64,000 bases of DNA from Cryptomeria japonica (Eukaryota > Streptophyta > Pinopsida > Cupressales > Cupressaceae). Under the pieces are notes generated by a model. That model was not told where the DNA came from. It searched no databases and saw nothing but the letters and a program-made list of their open reading frames with translations. Both the position numbers and the translations under genes were made by a program. Positions 1 to 10,821 of this stretch are shown here, piece by piece. Every line of letters begins with the position of its first letter. The first letter of the stretch is position 1. Where the stretch lies: the NCBI RefSeq assembly GCF_030272615.1, contig NC_081414.1, positions 915,501,648-915,565,647 of the forward strand. Direction: 5' to 3'.

Positions 1-1551
1 GGGGGTTGCAGGAGCGGATGGAGCAGGATGCCTCTTCTGAGTAGGTTTCCTTGTCAGAGGTGTGGATGTAGTTGTTACCTTTCTAATTAGCTTCCTCCTT
101 GGTTCCACCTTCTTCTCCTCTACTGGAGGCTTGTCATCTTTCTTCCTTTGTATCCTTTTGAATGCAAGAGGTTGATTATCCTCTGGATCAAAGTCATAAG
201 TGATAGAGGAAATTAAAGTTTCAGGCCTCTTCACCTCAAAAGAACTTATTGTTGCTAGTTTTTCTACCGGTTTAGATCCAAAACCTAGTTCTATATCTAT
301 GCTGTGAATTACATTTTGAATAAATGCAGACATTTTGTCTATTTTCTTTTCTCTTCTTTTATTTCGTTGAAGCCAATTTTGACCTCAAGAGACTTCTCCT
401 CTACAAGGCCAAAATGTTCAGCCTTTTCATTTAAAGGAGCATCAATAAGCATTTTAGAATATAGCTCCAAGATGCTAGCATCTACTTCATAACCCAATTC
501 AATGACCCATATAGTTCTAGGTTTCACTTCCTCCATGAGTGTCTCATCTATTTTTACCATGAAGCAAATATCAGTGGAGTATTTATCCATAATGTGTTTG
601 CAGATTCCCTCCCTCGGTCTCATCTTCTCCTAATTTTTTTTGAAGTATCCCAAAAGCTTCTCATCCCTGTTACTACCAAGATCGGTGACTGCTTCTTTGA
701 TCTGCATACCTACCCATATGGCATGAGCCCAACTCTTCTTTCCCAAACACAGTAGCTCATTCATGAAGTACAATATCAAACAGACAATAGGATTGCCAAA
801 CCAAAAAGTTCCTTTCTTAACACCTTTTATCTTGCCAAGATTAATCATTAATTCACTCCTTAACCATTCACACAAGTCATACTTTTCATTATTCTTTATC
901 ATTTGGTGTGCAACATGGATACAAGAACTAGCAACATAGTTCAATGGACTTTATTGAGTTACCTTGTAGCCAGTGATCATGCTGGCAAATTTCACATCTC
1001 TATCTTTGATGGTGTTGGCTCTCATTGATGTTCTCAACTGTAGTGTTGGGTTGCGTCGGTGAGCTTCTCAACCGCAGTGTTGGAGATCTTCTTTCCTAGT
1101 TCCTGTCTAACTTTGGGTAAGCCAGTGACCACCTCAATAGCTTCTTTGGTGATCATGTGGGGCCAGTCCAACCAGATGAATTTATTATGGACCCTACTCA
1201 GAACATATCTGATCACTTCACCCTTGAATTCCGGTATATACAGGATTTCGGTTAACCCTGGATCTTCAATAATTTGATATTCTAGTTTGATTGTTCCTAA
1301 TCTACCTATTATCATAGATTTATACATTCCCTTGATTTCCTTAGTACCTAAATCCTCCAACGTGTGTGAATATAGGCCCTGACATCTTCCACATAAACGA
1401 CGCCATCGGGGACCTTTAAAAACGCGCCAGTAGAGTCTTCCTTCATAGCAATTTGGGGAACTTCCTTGAAAAAAGGCCTAAGCCTATCCTTAACCTCAAC
1501 AACAATGGGATTTGTGATGAAAGTAGGAGAAAATTATGATCTGGATGCCAT
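1..1551 (-). pseudogene. Unrecognised element ORF2, copy A (partial, broken)
   Basis: A degenerate ORF on the minus strand of copy A, with no function that I recognise. A plausible ATG is at 1551-1549, followed after five codons by a stop. Recognisable pieces are a segment with MITKEAIEVVTGLP (about 1150-1110), a segment with SCIHVAHQM and KGVKKGTFWFGNP (930-780), and a segment with DICFMVKIDETLMEE (570-530), followed by a Lys/Pro-rich stretch toward the left edge. Copy B has the same pieces in the same order, so this is an inherited element gene and not chance. The layout vaguely recalls plant transposon-associated mobile-domain proteins. That is only a resemblance. Confidence 0.6.
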
Positions 1552-2099
1552 TTCAAAAAAATACCTGGAAAATAGTCGCTGGTTGAAGGGTTTTGATTAC
1601 TCCTCAAATGACCGATGTAAATTCTTTTTGAATGCCTTTTCTCACACTTGATCACCTGTCATTCGCCTTTTCTTCACTCCAATTTTCTTGAGTGCTGGGT
1701 GAGTGAAAATGAGTCCATTTTCCCTTTTTATCAACAAGTAAACCCTAATTCATCTGTCATTAATGCTTAGCGATGTACCCTACCGGATGTCGGTTTCATA
1801 GTTTTATGCCGCATGAACCTTCATCACTGATCAATACCACTCTCCAGATCTCTTCCAAATCTATTTAGGGGAATATTCTATATTTGCAATGAATTTTCCA
1901 ACCCCTAAGGCATATGCCTCAGTTACCAGTTGAATTTACTATCGGTGCAGGAATGCTTTGTTCTGTCGGTGGAGTTACAGGTGTAGTTACCATTGTAGTT
2001 GCATCTCCACTTGGTTCTTCATATTTTCTAAAATATCTCTTAGTATGATCTTGTAGTATTTCATCTACCTTATGCTTCCCTTTCTCATTTGCTTTATCA

Positions 2100-2450
2100 T
2101 TGTTAACCGGTGTAGTCTTGCTTCTCTAGTACTTAGCAATATGACCTATTTTGTTGCATGCATAATATGTAACATTGTTCTTTTTAATTTCTTTAACATA
2201 TCTGGTGTCATTCCTTAACCTACATTAATTAGCCAAATGTCCAAACTTTCCATATTCATGACATTTAAAATTCATTCTGCAATATTCTGACTTATGACCA
2301 TATTTCTTGCAATTTGTACATTGACTAGGAACTGAATTATAGCTTTGATTTGCTCTATTTCTACATTGTCTAGCCATATGCCTATATTTATTACAAACAA
2401 AGAATCTGCCATTGAATTTGTAAGCAATAGATTACCTTACCAATTTCCGC
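2100..2450 (-). pseudogene. Gag-like zinc-knuckle segment, copy A
   Basis: Minus-strand translation gives a series of CCHC knuckles (C-x2-C-x4-H-x4-C): CNKYRHMARQC near 2395-2365, CTNCKKYGHKSEYC near 2320-2280, a third one near 2270-2230 that has lost cysteines (CHEYGKFGHLAN then a stop), and a fourth near 2170-2135 with CNKIGHIAKY. CCHC knuckles are nucleic-acid-binding motifs typical of retrotransposon Gag. Stops and lost cysteines show it is decayed. Confidence 0.75.
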
Positions 2451-2459
2451 TGGTCTGAT

Positions 2460-3112
2460 GAGTTTTGCATACTAGTTGTCTAATCTTCTTTTGCAGTACC
2501 GGAGCTTTCACCTTGTACAAATCCAAGTCCTCTAGAATCTTCACTCTGCCTTTGTCTTTTCAATAAATCATCCAATTGTGTGCTACTAATACTGAATTTT
2601 TCTTCATACTCACTTGCAATAGGTAGATCATCTCTTAGAAGCATTATTTGTCTCTCTAGCTCTTGTTCATTATTTCGAGATTGTACCAAATCAGTTCCCA
2701 ACAGATTATTCTCATGAATCAATCTGCCACATTCTTCAAATTTATTTTTCAAAGATATGGAAAGATTTTCTTCCTTATTTCTGTCCTAAATATCTTTTGA
2801 TAACCTCATAGTCAGGTCTTGCATTTCATTCTTCATGAGCATGTTAGCTTGACTCAGTTTCTGATATTGTTCCTTAAGTGCATTTTTCTCTTCATCATCC
2901 TAGTTTTGCAAAAGTTCCTTTCTCTTAGCCTTAGCAGATGATAACCTTTCTTGCAGAACAAGAATGAATTCAGTAGTAGAATTCAATTCATCTTGCAATT
3001 TTAAGTTCTTCATCCTTTCAGCATCATAATCCTCAAGTGCCATCTCAAGTTGCTTCTCCATACCCATATTAAATCATTCTGGTTTCAGGATATTCCTTTG
3101 TTAAACTTCCTT
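2460..3112 (-). pseudogene. Gag-like coiled-coil segment, copy A
   Basis: Just downstream of the primer-binding site, the minus strand encodes a Glu/Lys/Leu/Gln-rich helical protein, interrupted by stops near 2790 and 2900. The best-kept stretch, 2752-2480, contains NEQELERQIMLLRDDL and LDDLLKRQRQSEDS. The heptad-like spacing of leucines suggests a coiled coil. The matching part of copy B (15.3-15.9 kb) is clearly related. Position and zinc knuckles downstream make this the N-terminal part of a Gag-like protein. Confidence 0.65.
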
Positions 3113-3120
3113 CGAGGTAC

Positions 3121-3137
3121 CAAGCTCTGATACCAAT
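3121..3137 (-). other. Primer-binding site of copy A (initiator Met tRNA type)
   Basis: On the minus strand, directly after the LTR end (CCAACA), comes ATTGGTATCAGAGCTTG. TGGTATCAGAGC is the standard plant LTR-element PBS complementary to the 3' end of initiator methionine tRNA. This fixes the element on the minus strand and makes the LTR at 3138-4037 its 5' LTR. Confidence 0.9.
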
Positions 3138-4037
3138 TGTTGGAATACAATGAATCCAAGAACACTAAGAGGGGGGGGGGTGAATCAGTGTTCTACTAGT
3201 AACACAAGATTTTAACATTTCATAACATACACATATAAACCAATAAATGAAGAAACATATAACATGAAGTAAATAAACCAGCTGCATGAATGAACACCAT
3301 AACACACATAATTTATTGGTGGAAAACCTCAAAGAGGAAAAACCACGATGGGATTTGTGACCCACAATATCAATTCACTGGCCATATGAAAGATATTACA
3401 TAGCATGGGGGCCTGTACATGTAGGAAGGCACATTGCCTAGAGCATACTTCTTAACATAAAAGAGTCTCACTAACTACAAGATTTTGCTAAGATAAAACA
3501 GTACTGCTGAACTCACAAAATGCATCTACAATGCCAAAAAGAGTTCCGGTTAAAGCTTTGTTCTGTACCGGTTCATAAACCCTGAATACTTCTACAGGTA
3601 TCTCCTTTCCCCCAAGAAAACCATCTACTCACCATACCATGATATTAAATTCACATACAAATGACCTACATACATATCCTTCGCATTACTTTGTTCTACG
3701 ACCTTGTCATATATAAAAATGACCTATCAAACTAACTTATATACCCTTTAAATATAATATGGCTTATGTCCCAACTTACAATATAAAAGATATTCAATGT
3801 CAGCCCTATTCAATAATTTAAAAACGCTTTTACAAATAAAACCTTTCAGATCCCCAACTGATGTCGGCTTCACTAAAGTGCTAGATGTCGGTGCCCGTGT
3901 CGGTGCTGGTGATGACCCTGAATACTCTAATGTCAGTATCTGCTGGTGTATGCCTCCAAATGTTGGTATATTCCTTTAGTAGAATCTTGTTGCCATCAAT
4001 GACAACATATGAATCCAATGAGTGTCAATTGCCAACA
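3138..4037 (-). repeat. LTR shared by two tandem element copies
   Basis: A 900-bp LTR, TGTTGGCAATTG at the 5' end (4037) and CCAACA at the 3' end (3138), with TG...CA termini. It is followed by a PBS (so it is the 5' LTR of copy A) and preceded by a polypurine tract at 4038-4049 (so it is also the 3' LTR of copy B). The related LTR at 15913-16821 is the 5' LTR of copy B. Near its 3' end is a C-run on the minus strand (a G10 run at about 3171-3180) followed by a TGAATC context, also present in the other LTR. Confidence 0.85.
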
Positions 4038-4215
4038 ATCTCCCCCTTTGGCATTGATGGCAATACTCATGTGAAAAATGGATTCCCTGGCAGTTCAACT
4101 GAAACATGAAACATGCTCCCCCTGAGCTGATTGACTTTGTTTGTAATATACTCTCTCAATATCCTCCCCCTAGCATTATATACATATTTTTCACATAATA
4201 TACACTCCCCCTTTG
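4038..4215 (-). other. Polypurine tract and array of PPT-like motifs
   Basis: On the minus strand AAAGGGGGAGAT immediately precedes the LTR start, as expected of a PPT. The core, CTCCCCCT as written on the plus strand, recurs at about 4040-4047, 4116-4123, 4164-4171 and 4205-4212. The first and last are each followed by a similar TTGGCATTGATGGCAA or TTGACATCAATGCCAA context. Multiplied PPTs upstream of the 3' LTR have been described for Sireviruses (a plant copia lineage), which is the main reason I call this element Sirevirus-like. Confidence 0.7.
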
Positions 4216-4396
4216 ACATCAATGCCAAAGACCGGTGAAAGAATTCAAAGAATAATTACAAATTACTTTACCCAAGCTTGACTAATCTCAAAATTTGATT
4301 AGAACTTCTTGAAATTCCTTTCCCTTGAGATTTTTTTTGAATGGTGGGAGTAGTTGCCTTAGCCAATTCTTCTTGATAAGTGATTAAATAAGGGTT

Positions 4397-4666
4397 CTAT
4401 TGGAATAATTTGGCCCAACCATCTCTAGTCTCATTTATTATCTCATTGACTCTACCCATCATTAGGCCTATTTGCTCGGTTTTGCTGCTAAAGATTATTC
4501 TATTTGAAACATCTATACACCTTTTCATTTCCTCATTATTTATAGAGCCACACATACTCAAAATTTCAACTTCTTTGATTTCTCTATCCCTCCTGATTGC
4601 ATCTAATCTGCTTGCATCTAACTTATTGTACAATGATAAGGGAATTTCTTTCAAAATCTCTACCAA
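4397..4666 (-). pseudogene. Possible C-terminal extension of element ORF2, copy B
   Basis: An 89-codon open stretch on the minus strand lies just downstream of the stop of ORF2 at 4700, with only a short stop-containing stretch between. It encodes a charged, helix-rich segment (for example LDASRLDAIRRDREIKEVEI and an acidic/basic mix to the C-terminus). It may be the original end of ORF2, cut off by the stop, or simply open by chance. I recognise no domain. The copy A equivalent lies off the left edge, so the two copies cannot be compared here. Confidence 0.35.
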
Positions 4667-4699
4667 AACGTTCTTATATATGTCTTAATATAACCAAAT

Positions 4700-6402
4700 T
4701 TATTCTTCTATTTCATTCTTCTCATTATCATCTAAATATTCATAAAAATTTGACACATTCTTCAAGATTCCATCTTTAGTTACCTCATCAATTAACTTTG
4801 CACAAGTCATTTTACCAGATTCAGTTGCTTCATCACTCTTTTTCTTCTTGTTGGTGGTTGCAGGAGCGGATGGAGTAGGCAGCCTTTTCTGAGTAGGTTT
4901 CCTTGATGGAGGTGTGGATGCAGTTGTTACCTTTCTAATTAGCTTCCTCCTTGGTTCCACCTTCATCTCCTCTACCGGAGGCTTGTCATCTTTCTTCCTC
5001 TGTACACTTCTGAATGCAAGAGGTTGATTATCCTCTGGATCAGAGTCAGTATTGATAGAAGAAATTAAATTTTCCGGCCTCTTCACCTCTGAAGAACTTG
5101 TTGTTGCCGGTTGATCTACTGGTTTAGATCCAGAACCTAGTTCTATATTTATGCTGGGAATTACATTTTGAATAAATGCAGGCATTTTGTCTATTTTATT
5201 TTCTCTTCTTTTATTGTTGAAGCCAATTTTGATCTCAAGAGCGTTCTCCTCTTCAATGTCAAAATGTTCAGCCTTTTCATCCAAAGGAGCATCAATAAGC
5301 ATTTTAGAATATAGCTCCAAGATGTTGTCATCTACTTCATAACTCAATTCTATGATACATATAGTTCTAGGTTCCACTTCTTCCATGAGTGTCTTGTCTG
5401 TTTTTACCATGAAGCAAATATAAGTGGAGTATTTATCCATAATGTCTTTGGATATTCTCTCCCTCGGTCTCATGTTCTCCTAAAAAGTTTTGAAGTAGCC
5501 CCAAAGCTTCTCATCCCTGTTACTACCAAGATCGGTGACTGCTTCTTTGATCTGCATACCTACCTGTATGTCATGAGCCCAACGCTTCTTTCCTTAACTC
5601 AGTAGCTCATTCATGAAGTACAACATCAAACGGACAATAAGATTTCCAAATCGGGAAGTTCCTTTCTTAACACCTTTTATCTTGCCAAGGTTAATCATTA
5701 ATTCACTCCTTAACCATTCACACAAGTCATACTTTTCATTATTCTTTATCATTTGGTGTGCAGCATGGATACAAGAACTGGCAATAGAGTTCAATGGACT
5801 TGATTGAGTTACCTTGCAGCCAATGATCATGCTGGAAAATTTCAGAACTCTGTCTTTGATGGTGCTGACCCTCATTGATCTTCTCAACCATAGTGTTGGG
5901 TTGCATCGGTGAGCTTCTCAACTGCAGTGTTGGAGATCTTCTTTCCTGGTTCCTGTCCAACTTTGGGTAAGATGATGACCACCTCAATAGCTTCTTTGGT
6001 AATCATGTGGGGCCGGTCCAACTAGATGAATTCATTATGGACCCTTCTGAGAACATATCTGATCACTTCACCCTTGAATTCCGGTATATACAGGATTCCA
6101 GTTAACCCTAGTTCTTCAATAATTTGATATTCCAGTTTGATAATTTCAGAGCTGCCTAGTATCACGGATTTATACATTCCCTTGGTTTCCTTATTACCTA
6201 ATTCCTCCAATATGTAGTGAATATAGGACCTGACATCTTACACATAAACCACGCCATCGGGAACCTTTGAAAATGCGGCACTAGAGTCTTCCTTCGTAGC
6301 AATTTGGGGAACTTTCTTGAAAAAAGGCCTAAGCCTATCCTTAACCTCAACAATAGTGGGATTTGTGATGAAAGTAGGAGCAGATGATTATCCAGATGCC
6401 AT
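4700..6402 (-). pseudogene. Unrecognised element ORF2, copy B
   Basis: About 565 codons on the minus strand from an ATG at 6402-6400, broken by a stop five codons in and by others between 5.9 and 6.2 kb. The last 257 codons (5473-4700) are open. Pieces in order: LEYQIIEELGLTGILYIPEF with MITKEAIEVV (6.14-5.96 kb), AHQMIKNNEKYDLCEWLRSE (5.77-5.70 kb), MRPRERISKDIMDKYST (5.47 kb), a Pro/Thr/Lys-rich linker with RKPTQKRLPTPSAPATT and a KKKKS cluster (4.95-4.84 kb) that could be a nuclear localisation signal, and an acidic end NEKNEIEE. It sits where pol or an env-like ORF would be in a full Sirevirus. Copy A shares these pieces (about 5-10% different by eye). Function unknown. Confidence 0.6.
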
Positions 6403-6959
6403 TTCAAAGAAATACCTAGAAAACAGTCGTTGGTTGAAGGGTTTTGATTACTCCTCAGATGACTGCTGGAAATTCTTTAGAATTCCTTTGCTCGCTCTTG
6501 ATCACCTGTCATTCACCTTTGCTTTTCTCTGATTTTGTCGAGTGCTAGTTGAGTGAAAATGAGTCCATTTTCCCTTTTTATCAGCGAGTAAACCCTAATT
6601 CATCTATCATAATGCTTAGCGATACACCCTACCGGATGTCAGTTTCATAGTTTTATGTCGGATGAACCTTCATGAATGATCAATACCACTCTCCATATCT
6701 CTTCCAAATCTCTTATGTGGAATATGCAAGATTTGTAATGAATTTGCCAACCCCTAAGGCGTTTGCCTCAATTACCAGTTGAAATTTATTGTCGGTGCAA
6801 GAATACTTTATTCTACCAGTGGAGTTACAGGTGCAGTTACCATTGTAGTTGCATCTCCACTTGGTTCTTCATATTTTATAACCCATCTCTTGGTATGATC
6901 TTGTTGTATTTCATCTACCTTCTACTTTCCTTTCTCATTTTCTTTATCATTGTTAACCG

Positions 6960-7251
6960 ATGTAGTCTTTCTTTTCTAGTACTTAGCAATATGACCTATT
7001 TTGTTGCATGCATAACATGTAACATTGTTCTTTTGAATTTCATTGACATATCCGATGTTATTCCTTGACCTACATTAATTACCCAAATGTCCAAACTTTC
7101 CACATGCAAGACATTTAACATTCATTCTGCAATATTCTGACTTATGACCATATTTCTTGCAATTTGAACATTGACTGGGAACTGAATTGTAGTTTTGATT
7201 TTCTCTATTTCTACATTGTCTAGCCATATGCCTAAATTTATTACAAACAAA
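6960..7251 (-). pseudogene. Gag-like zinc-knuckle segment, copy B (split)
   Basis: The minus strand encodes CFVCNKFRHMARQC (7264-7223), CSNCKKYGHKSEYC (7169-7128), CLACGKFGHLGN followed by a stop in the fourth-cysteine region (7115-7078), and CYACNKIGHIAKY near 7020-6980. These match copy A knuckle by knuckle, and two are better kept here. The protein is cut between 7251 and 15175 by the chromovirus, and resumes upstream in the coiled-coil segment at 15.2-15.9 kb. Confidence 0.75.
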
Positions 7252-7256
7252 GCATC
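7252..7256. repeat. Target-site duplication GCATC (left)
   Basis: GCATC immediately before the chromovirus LTR start at 7257, matched by GCATC at 15170-15174. Five bases is the usual size for LTR elements. Confidence 0.9.
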
Positions 7257-8877
7257 TGATGGGGTTCACCTAGTTTCCTGAACACTTCACCTAGCTGGTG
7301 TTTCTCAATTACACCAACTCACTAGGCCTAGTTTCTCTCTAGACCTTCAAGTCCTTCTCAATCTCTTCTAGGGATTGCTTCTTTTTATTTCTAAGGGGTT
7401 TTCTCCAAGTGTTTTGGCTAGTAACCCTACCAATTCACAGTGCTTCTTAGGTACTCAATTAAGGCTTCTTGCCTTCAAGTTGTCAAGATGACCTCCTATC
7501 ATTGTGAGATGTTGCAGAGGTGTGGAGATGTCTACTAACATGTTTGGTATGCATTTGAGGTCCATTAGTGGCTTGCAATCAATAGGTTTCTTACGGATTT
7601 CAAAATCGTGCCTAGAAAAGGGCTACAGGGAATTAGGCCTAATTAGGTCTCCAAATCCGGTTTTCTAGGGCTTGGGTGAAAACATTTCAAAGGACCCCCA
7701 AATAAGTTTTCATTTCCTTCAAATATTCACTGATCACTCTAGGATTTTTGTGGCTTTGGCCCCTGGTTTCACTGTACAATGTTTGAACCCCAAAATGAGG
7801 GTTTTGAAGGGTTTACAAGGCCTTTAATTGACAGTGAATGAACAAATTAGGGTTTTGGTATTAAATGGCTTTGTCAAATATTCTCCCTACATGGAAAATT
7901 ATTCCCCAACTCCATCAACCCCTCCAAGATCTAAAATTCTGATTTGGTACACACCCCTACACTTAACACTCCATTTTTACCTTATTTCCTCTAACTGGGT
8001 TGCTCCTAGACTCACCTAGAATAAGGTGACAGTCACATCAAATATCTTCTCCAGCACTTGAACCTGCATATGTACACTATATAGAGGGTTTCCCATCATT
8101 TTCTAACAAGCCGTTATGGCAGCATGTGTGTAACTCATGGGGCAACCATATTTACAAGAAAATTGCTATTTACAAGCCAAAACTGGTTGTTTGCAAAATT
8201 GAACAAGAAAACACCAAAGAATAGTATTTACAAGAATCTAAAATGAACCAACAACTCAATAACACATGTGAGTAACTCAATCCATTTCTGGATCAATGGA
8301 TTCAATCCATATTCAATTGCCAAATGAGTAAAATCAAACCAAAATGTTGCCAACAAGACTGAAAATGAGTAGTTTCAGTTGTTGAACTTACATTACACAC
8401 TTCTCAAACATTGGTAAATGTGAAAGAGAGGGTATATATAGGTTTCCCATGTGTGGAGTCCTCCTAGGTCTTTAAACAATCCCTAACTCCAACGCTAACC
8501 AATTCAGGTCAAAAGTTGTCATGACAACTTTTTGCAACTTTGCAACTTTTGCACTTTTGGTCTCTCCAACTTATAAGAACTATTCAAAATCATCATAAAT
8601 GAATTTTAAAACATTTCTAAGACCTATTTAACCCTCCCTAATGCTCATGCAAATTTTTGACACTTTTGACCATCAAAAAGGTCAATTGCCTACTCAAACT
8701 CACTATTTACAGAAAAATGCAAACCTAAGTCAAATGAACACAACCTAGGCCTACATTGACACAAAATGATAACTCTTAGACCCTCCTAGATTCCTTATCC
8801 ATCATTGACTTGGCTAGGGTTAGTACAAGCCAAAATTGTAAAACTAAATTGCCTAAGTCCTAGGTGCTCCTGCACCA
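7257..8877 (-). repeat. Chromovirus 3' LTR
   Basis: 1621 bp, aligned along its length with 13550-15169. The adjacent internal sequence on the minus strand has a purine-rich tract, TTTGGGAGAA, just before the LTR (8878-8890), the expected PPT position. Confidence 0.9.
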
Positions 8878-8914
8878 TTCTCCCAAACAAAAGAAGATTA
8901 TGTCACCTCTTAGG

Positions 8915-9290
8915 GAATCAGATTATAATCAATTCCAAGCTTCTGAAACACTGTCTCCATCACCCATGTAGCTTCAGCATCATCCATACCTTGTCATTTG
9001 ATTAGGTGCTCCCAATAGACTTGATGCCTTATCTTCTTGGTGATCCTCGAACTCAACACCTTCTCGGCCTTTGGATTTGGTTTTGCTGGTAACTAAAGGT
9101 TGTTTACATCAACTAAAACCTCTGAGTGACTGCAATCTGAACCTTGAACTAGTCCCTTGTATGCAGCTAAGTCTTCTATATTGAAAACCAGTGAGAAGCC
9201 TATGTCAGTAGGTAGATCCACCTTGTAGGCATTTTCTCCATACTTGGCTAGAACAGCACATGGACCTATCCTCCTCATTTGTAACTTGTT
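8915..9290 (-). pseudogene. Integrase C-terminus and chromodomain
   Basis: The minus strand encodes RRIGPCAVLAKYGENAYKVDLP (9275-9213), typical of the C-terminal part of gypsy integrases, then KAEKVLSSRITKKIRHQVYWEHLIK (about 9065-8997) and DDAEATWVMETVFQ (8980-8940). The last two are the recognisable chromodomain strands (VYWEHLIKW ... AEATWE). The terminal W of HLIKW is now a stop, consistent with TGG to TGA decay. In chromoviruses this domain guides integration toward modified histones. It ends about 40 bases before the 3' LTR. Confidence 0.85.
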
Positions 9291-9299
9291 TGGACATCC

Positions 9300-10232
9300 T
9301 TATTGCAGCCTTGGTTTATTCAAGTGTACCATGACAAGATCTCCTACTTGAAATTGGAGGTTCTTCCTCTTTTCATCAACTTTTTGGTTGAGCTTTCTTG
9401 TGTTCTCCATCAATGCTTTTCTAACTGAATCATGGACTTCCTTCATTGATTGAGCAAACTCCTCTGCATATCCACTTCTTTCTATTGCTCTTCCTAAGTC
9501 TCTCAACTCCAAAATGCCTCTTGGGTGCACACCATAGACCACTTGAAATGGGCTCTTGTCGGTAGTCCTATTTATGGCGTCATTGTATGCATATTCACCT
9601 TGTGAGAGTACTTGATCCCATGTTTGACCATATTCCTTAGTAAGGCACCTTAACAAGTTTCCTAAGCTCCTATTCACCACTTCGGTCTGCCCATCTGTTT
9701 GAGGACAGTAGGCTGATCCAAAAGAAAGGTTGGTGCCAATATTTTTCCATAGTGTCTTCCAAAAATGACTCATAAACTTTGAGTCCCTATTTGAAATAAT
9801 GCTCATGGGTAAACCATGTATTCTCACTACCTCTTTGAAGAACAATTGAGCAATTTGGCAAGCATCATGAGTAGTCTTGCAAGGCACAAAGTGAGCCATG
9901 TTGTCATATCCCTGCTTTGTCCTTGGTAAACCTACTATGAAGTCCATGCTAATTCATTCCCAATGTCTATTTGGTATGGGAAGAGGTTGGTGCAATCCGA
10001 CATTTGTTGAAGTACCCTTGGCTTTTTGGCAAACCATGCAAGTCTCCACATATTTCTTCACATCTTGATTCATCCCTGGCCAATAATAGTATCTTTGAAC
10101 CAACTCTTGAGTCTTATTGACTCCAAAATGTCCACTAAGGCTGCCATTATGCTTCTCTTGAATAAGGTTTTCTCTCATTGACCCTTTAGGCACACAAAGC
10201 TGCCCACCCTTGAACAATAGTTCATTTTGCAA
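9300..10232 (-). pseudogene. Integrase (zinc-binding and catalytic core), inactive
   Basis: The H2C2 zinc-binding domain is at 10232-9954 (H-x-H pair in HNGSLSGHFG, C-x2-C in CMVCQKAK). The catalytic core is at 9947-9300. The first acid is in MDFIVGLP. The second, expected in an SDRD motif, reads SNRDSKF, so the catalytic Asp is Asn (codon AAT). The Glu of TDGQTEVVNR is present. There is a stop between the two domains at 9953-9951 and another at 9299-9297. The enzyme would be dead even if the stops were read through. Confidence 0.9.
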
Positions 10233-10399
10233 GGTAAAATTAGAATACTCACTCTGGAAGTGATTTGGGTACTCCTTACATAGCTTTTAGGCACTTGAGA
10301 AGTCTTCATCCTCTGAGTACAAGTCTCTAAAACTATCCACACCTATGCTTCTCAATTGGATTTCTTGGACTGTCAAAAGTCTTCCACTCAATGCATCAG

Positions 10400-10821
10400 C
10401 TACCCGGTTTAACTACCCTTTCTTGTGCTTAATGGTGAATGTATAGGCGTCCATATACTCCACCCATTTCATGTGTTTATGACTAAGTTTATCTTGTGAG
10501 TTTAGGAAACTCAATGCTTGATTGTCTGTATAGACCATAAATTATTTAGGGAGGAGATAGTGTCTCCACTTCCTCAATTCCTGCACTAAAGAATACAACT
10601 CAAGATCATATAAAGAGTATTTCTTCTTGGCATCACTTAGCTTCTCACTATGGAAAGCTACTAGTCTTTCTTCTTGGCTTAGGACAGCACCTACTGTAAC
10701 ATTGCTTGCATCATATTCTACAATGAAAAGTTTCTCAAAACTAGGCAACACTAGTACCGGTTGGGTAGCTATCTTCTCCTTCAAGGTTTCAAAACCTTTG
10801 TTTGTTGCTTCACCCCACTAA
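10400..10821 (-). pseudogene. RNase H domain (broken)
   Basis: The segment 10784-10542 encodes [18 protein letters not shown], the first catalytic Asp region of gypsy RNase H (YDAS in place of the usual TDAS), followed by [19 protein letters not shown] with a conserved acidic region. After a stop at 10541-10539 comes FMVYTDNQALSFL, holding the next acidic motif (TDN). It is broken by stops at 10818, 10541 and about 10410. Confidence 0.85.

Larger units (their letters stand above)
1..3137 (-). mobile_element. Partial LTR element, copy A (internal region)
   Basis: This is the 5' part of the internal region of an LTR retrotransposon on the minus strand, running off the left edge. Its primer-binding site follows the LTR at 3138-4037. 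Order on the minus strand: PBS, coiled-coil gag segment, zinc-knuckle gag segment, then an unrecognised ORF. It is collinear with copy B once the nested chromovirus in B is removed (about 3.1 kb in both). No reverse transcriptase, RNase H or integrase is visible between gag and the unknown ORF, so I read it as a non-autonomous derivative. The third LTR expected to the left is outside the window. Confidence 0.8.
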
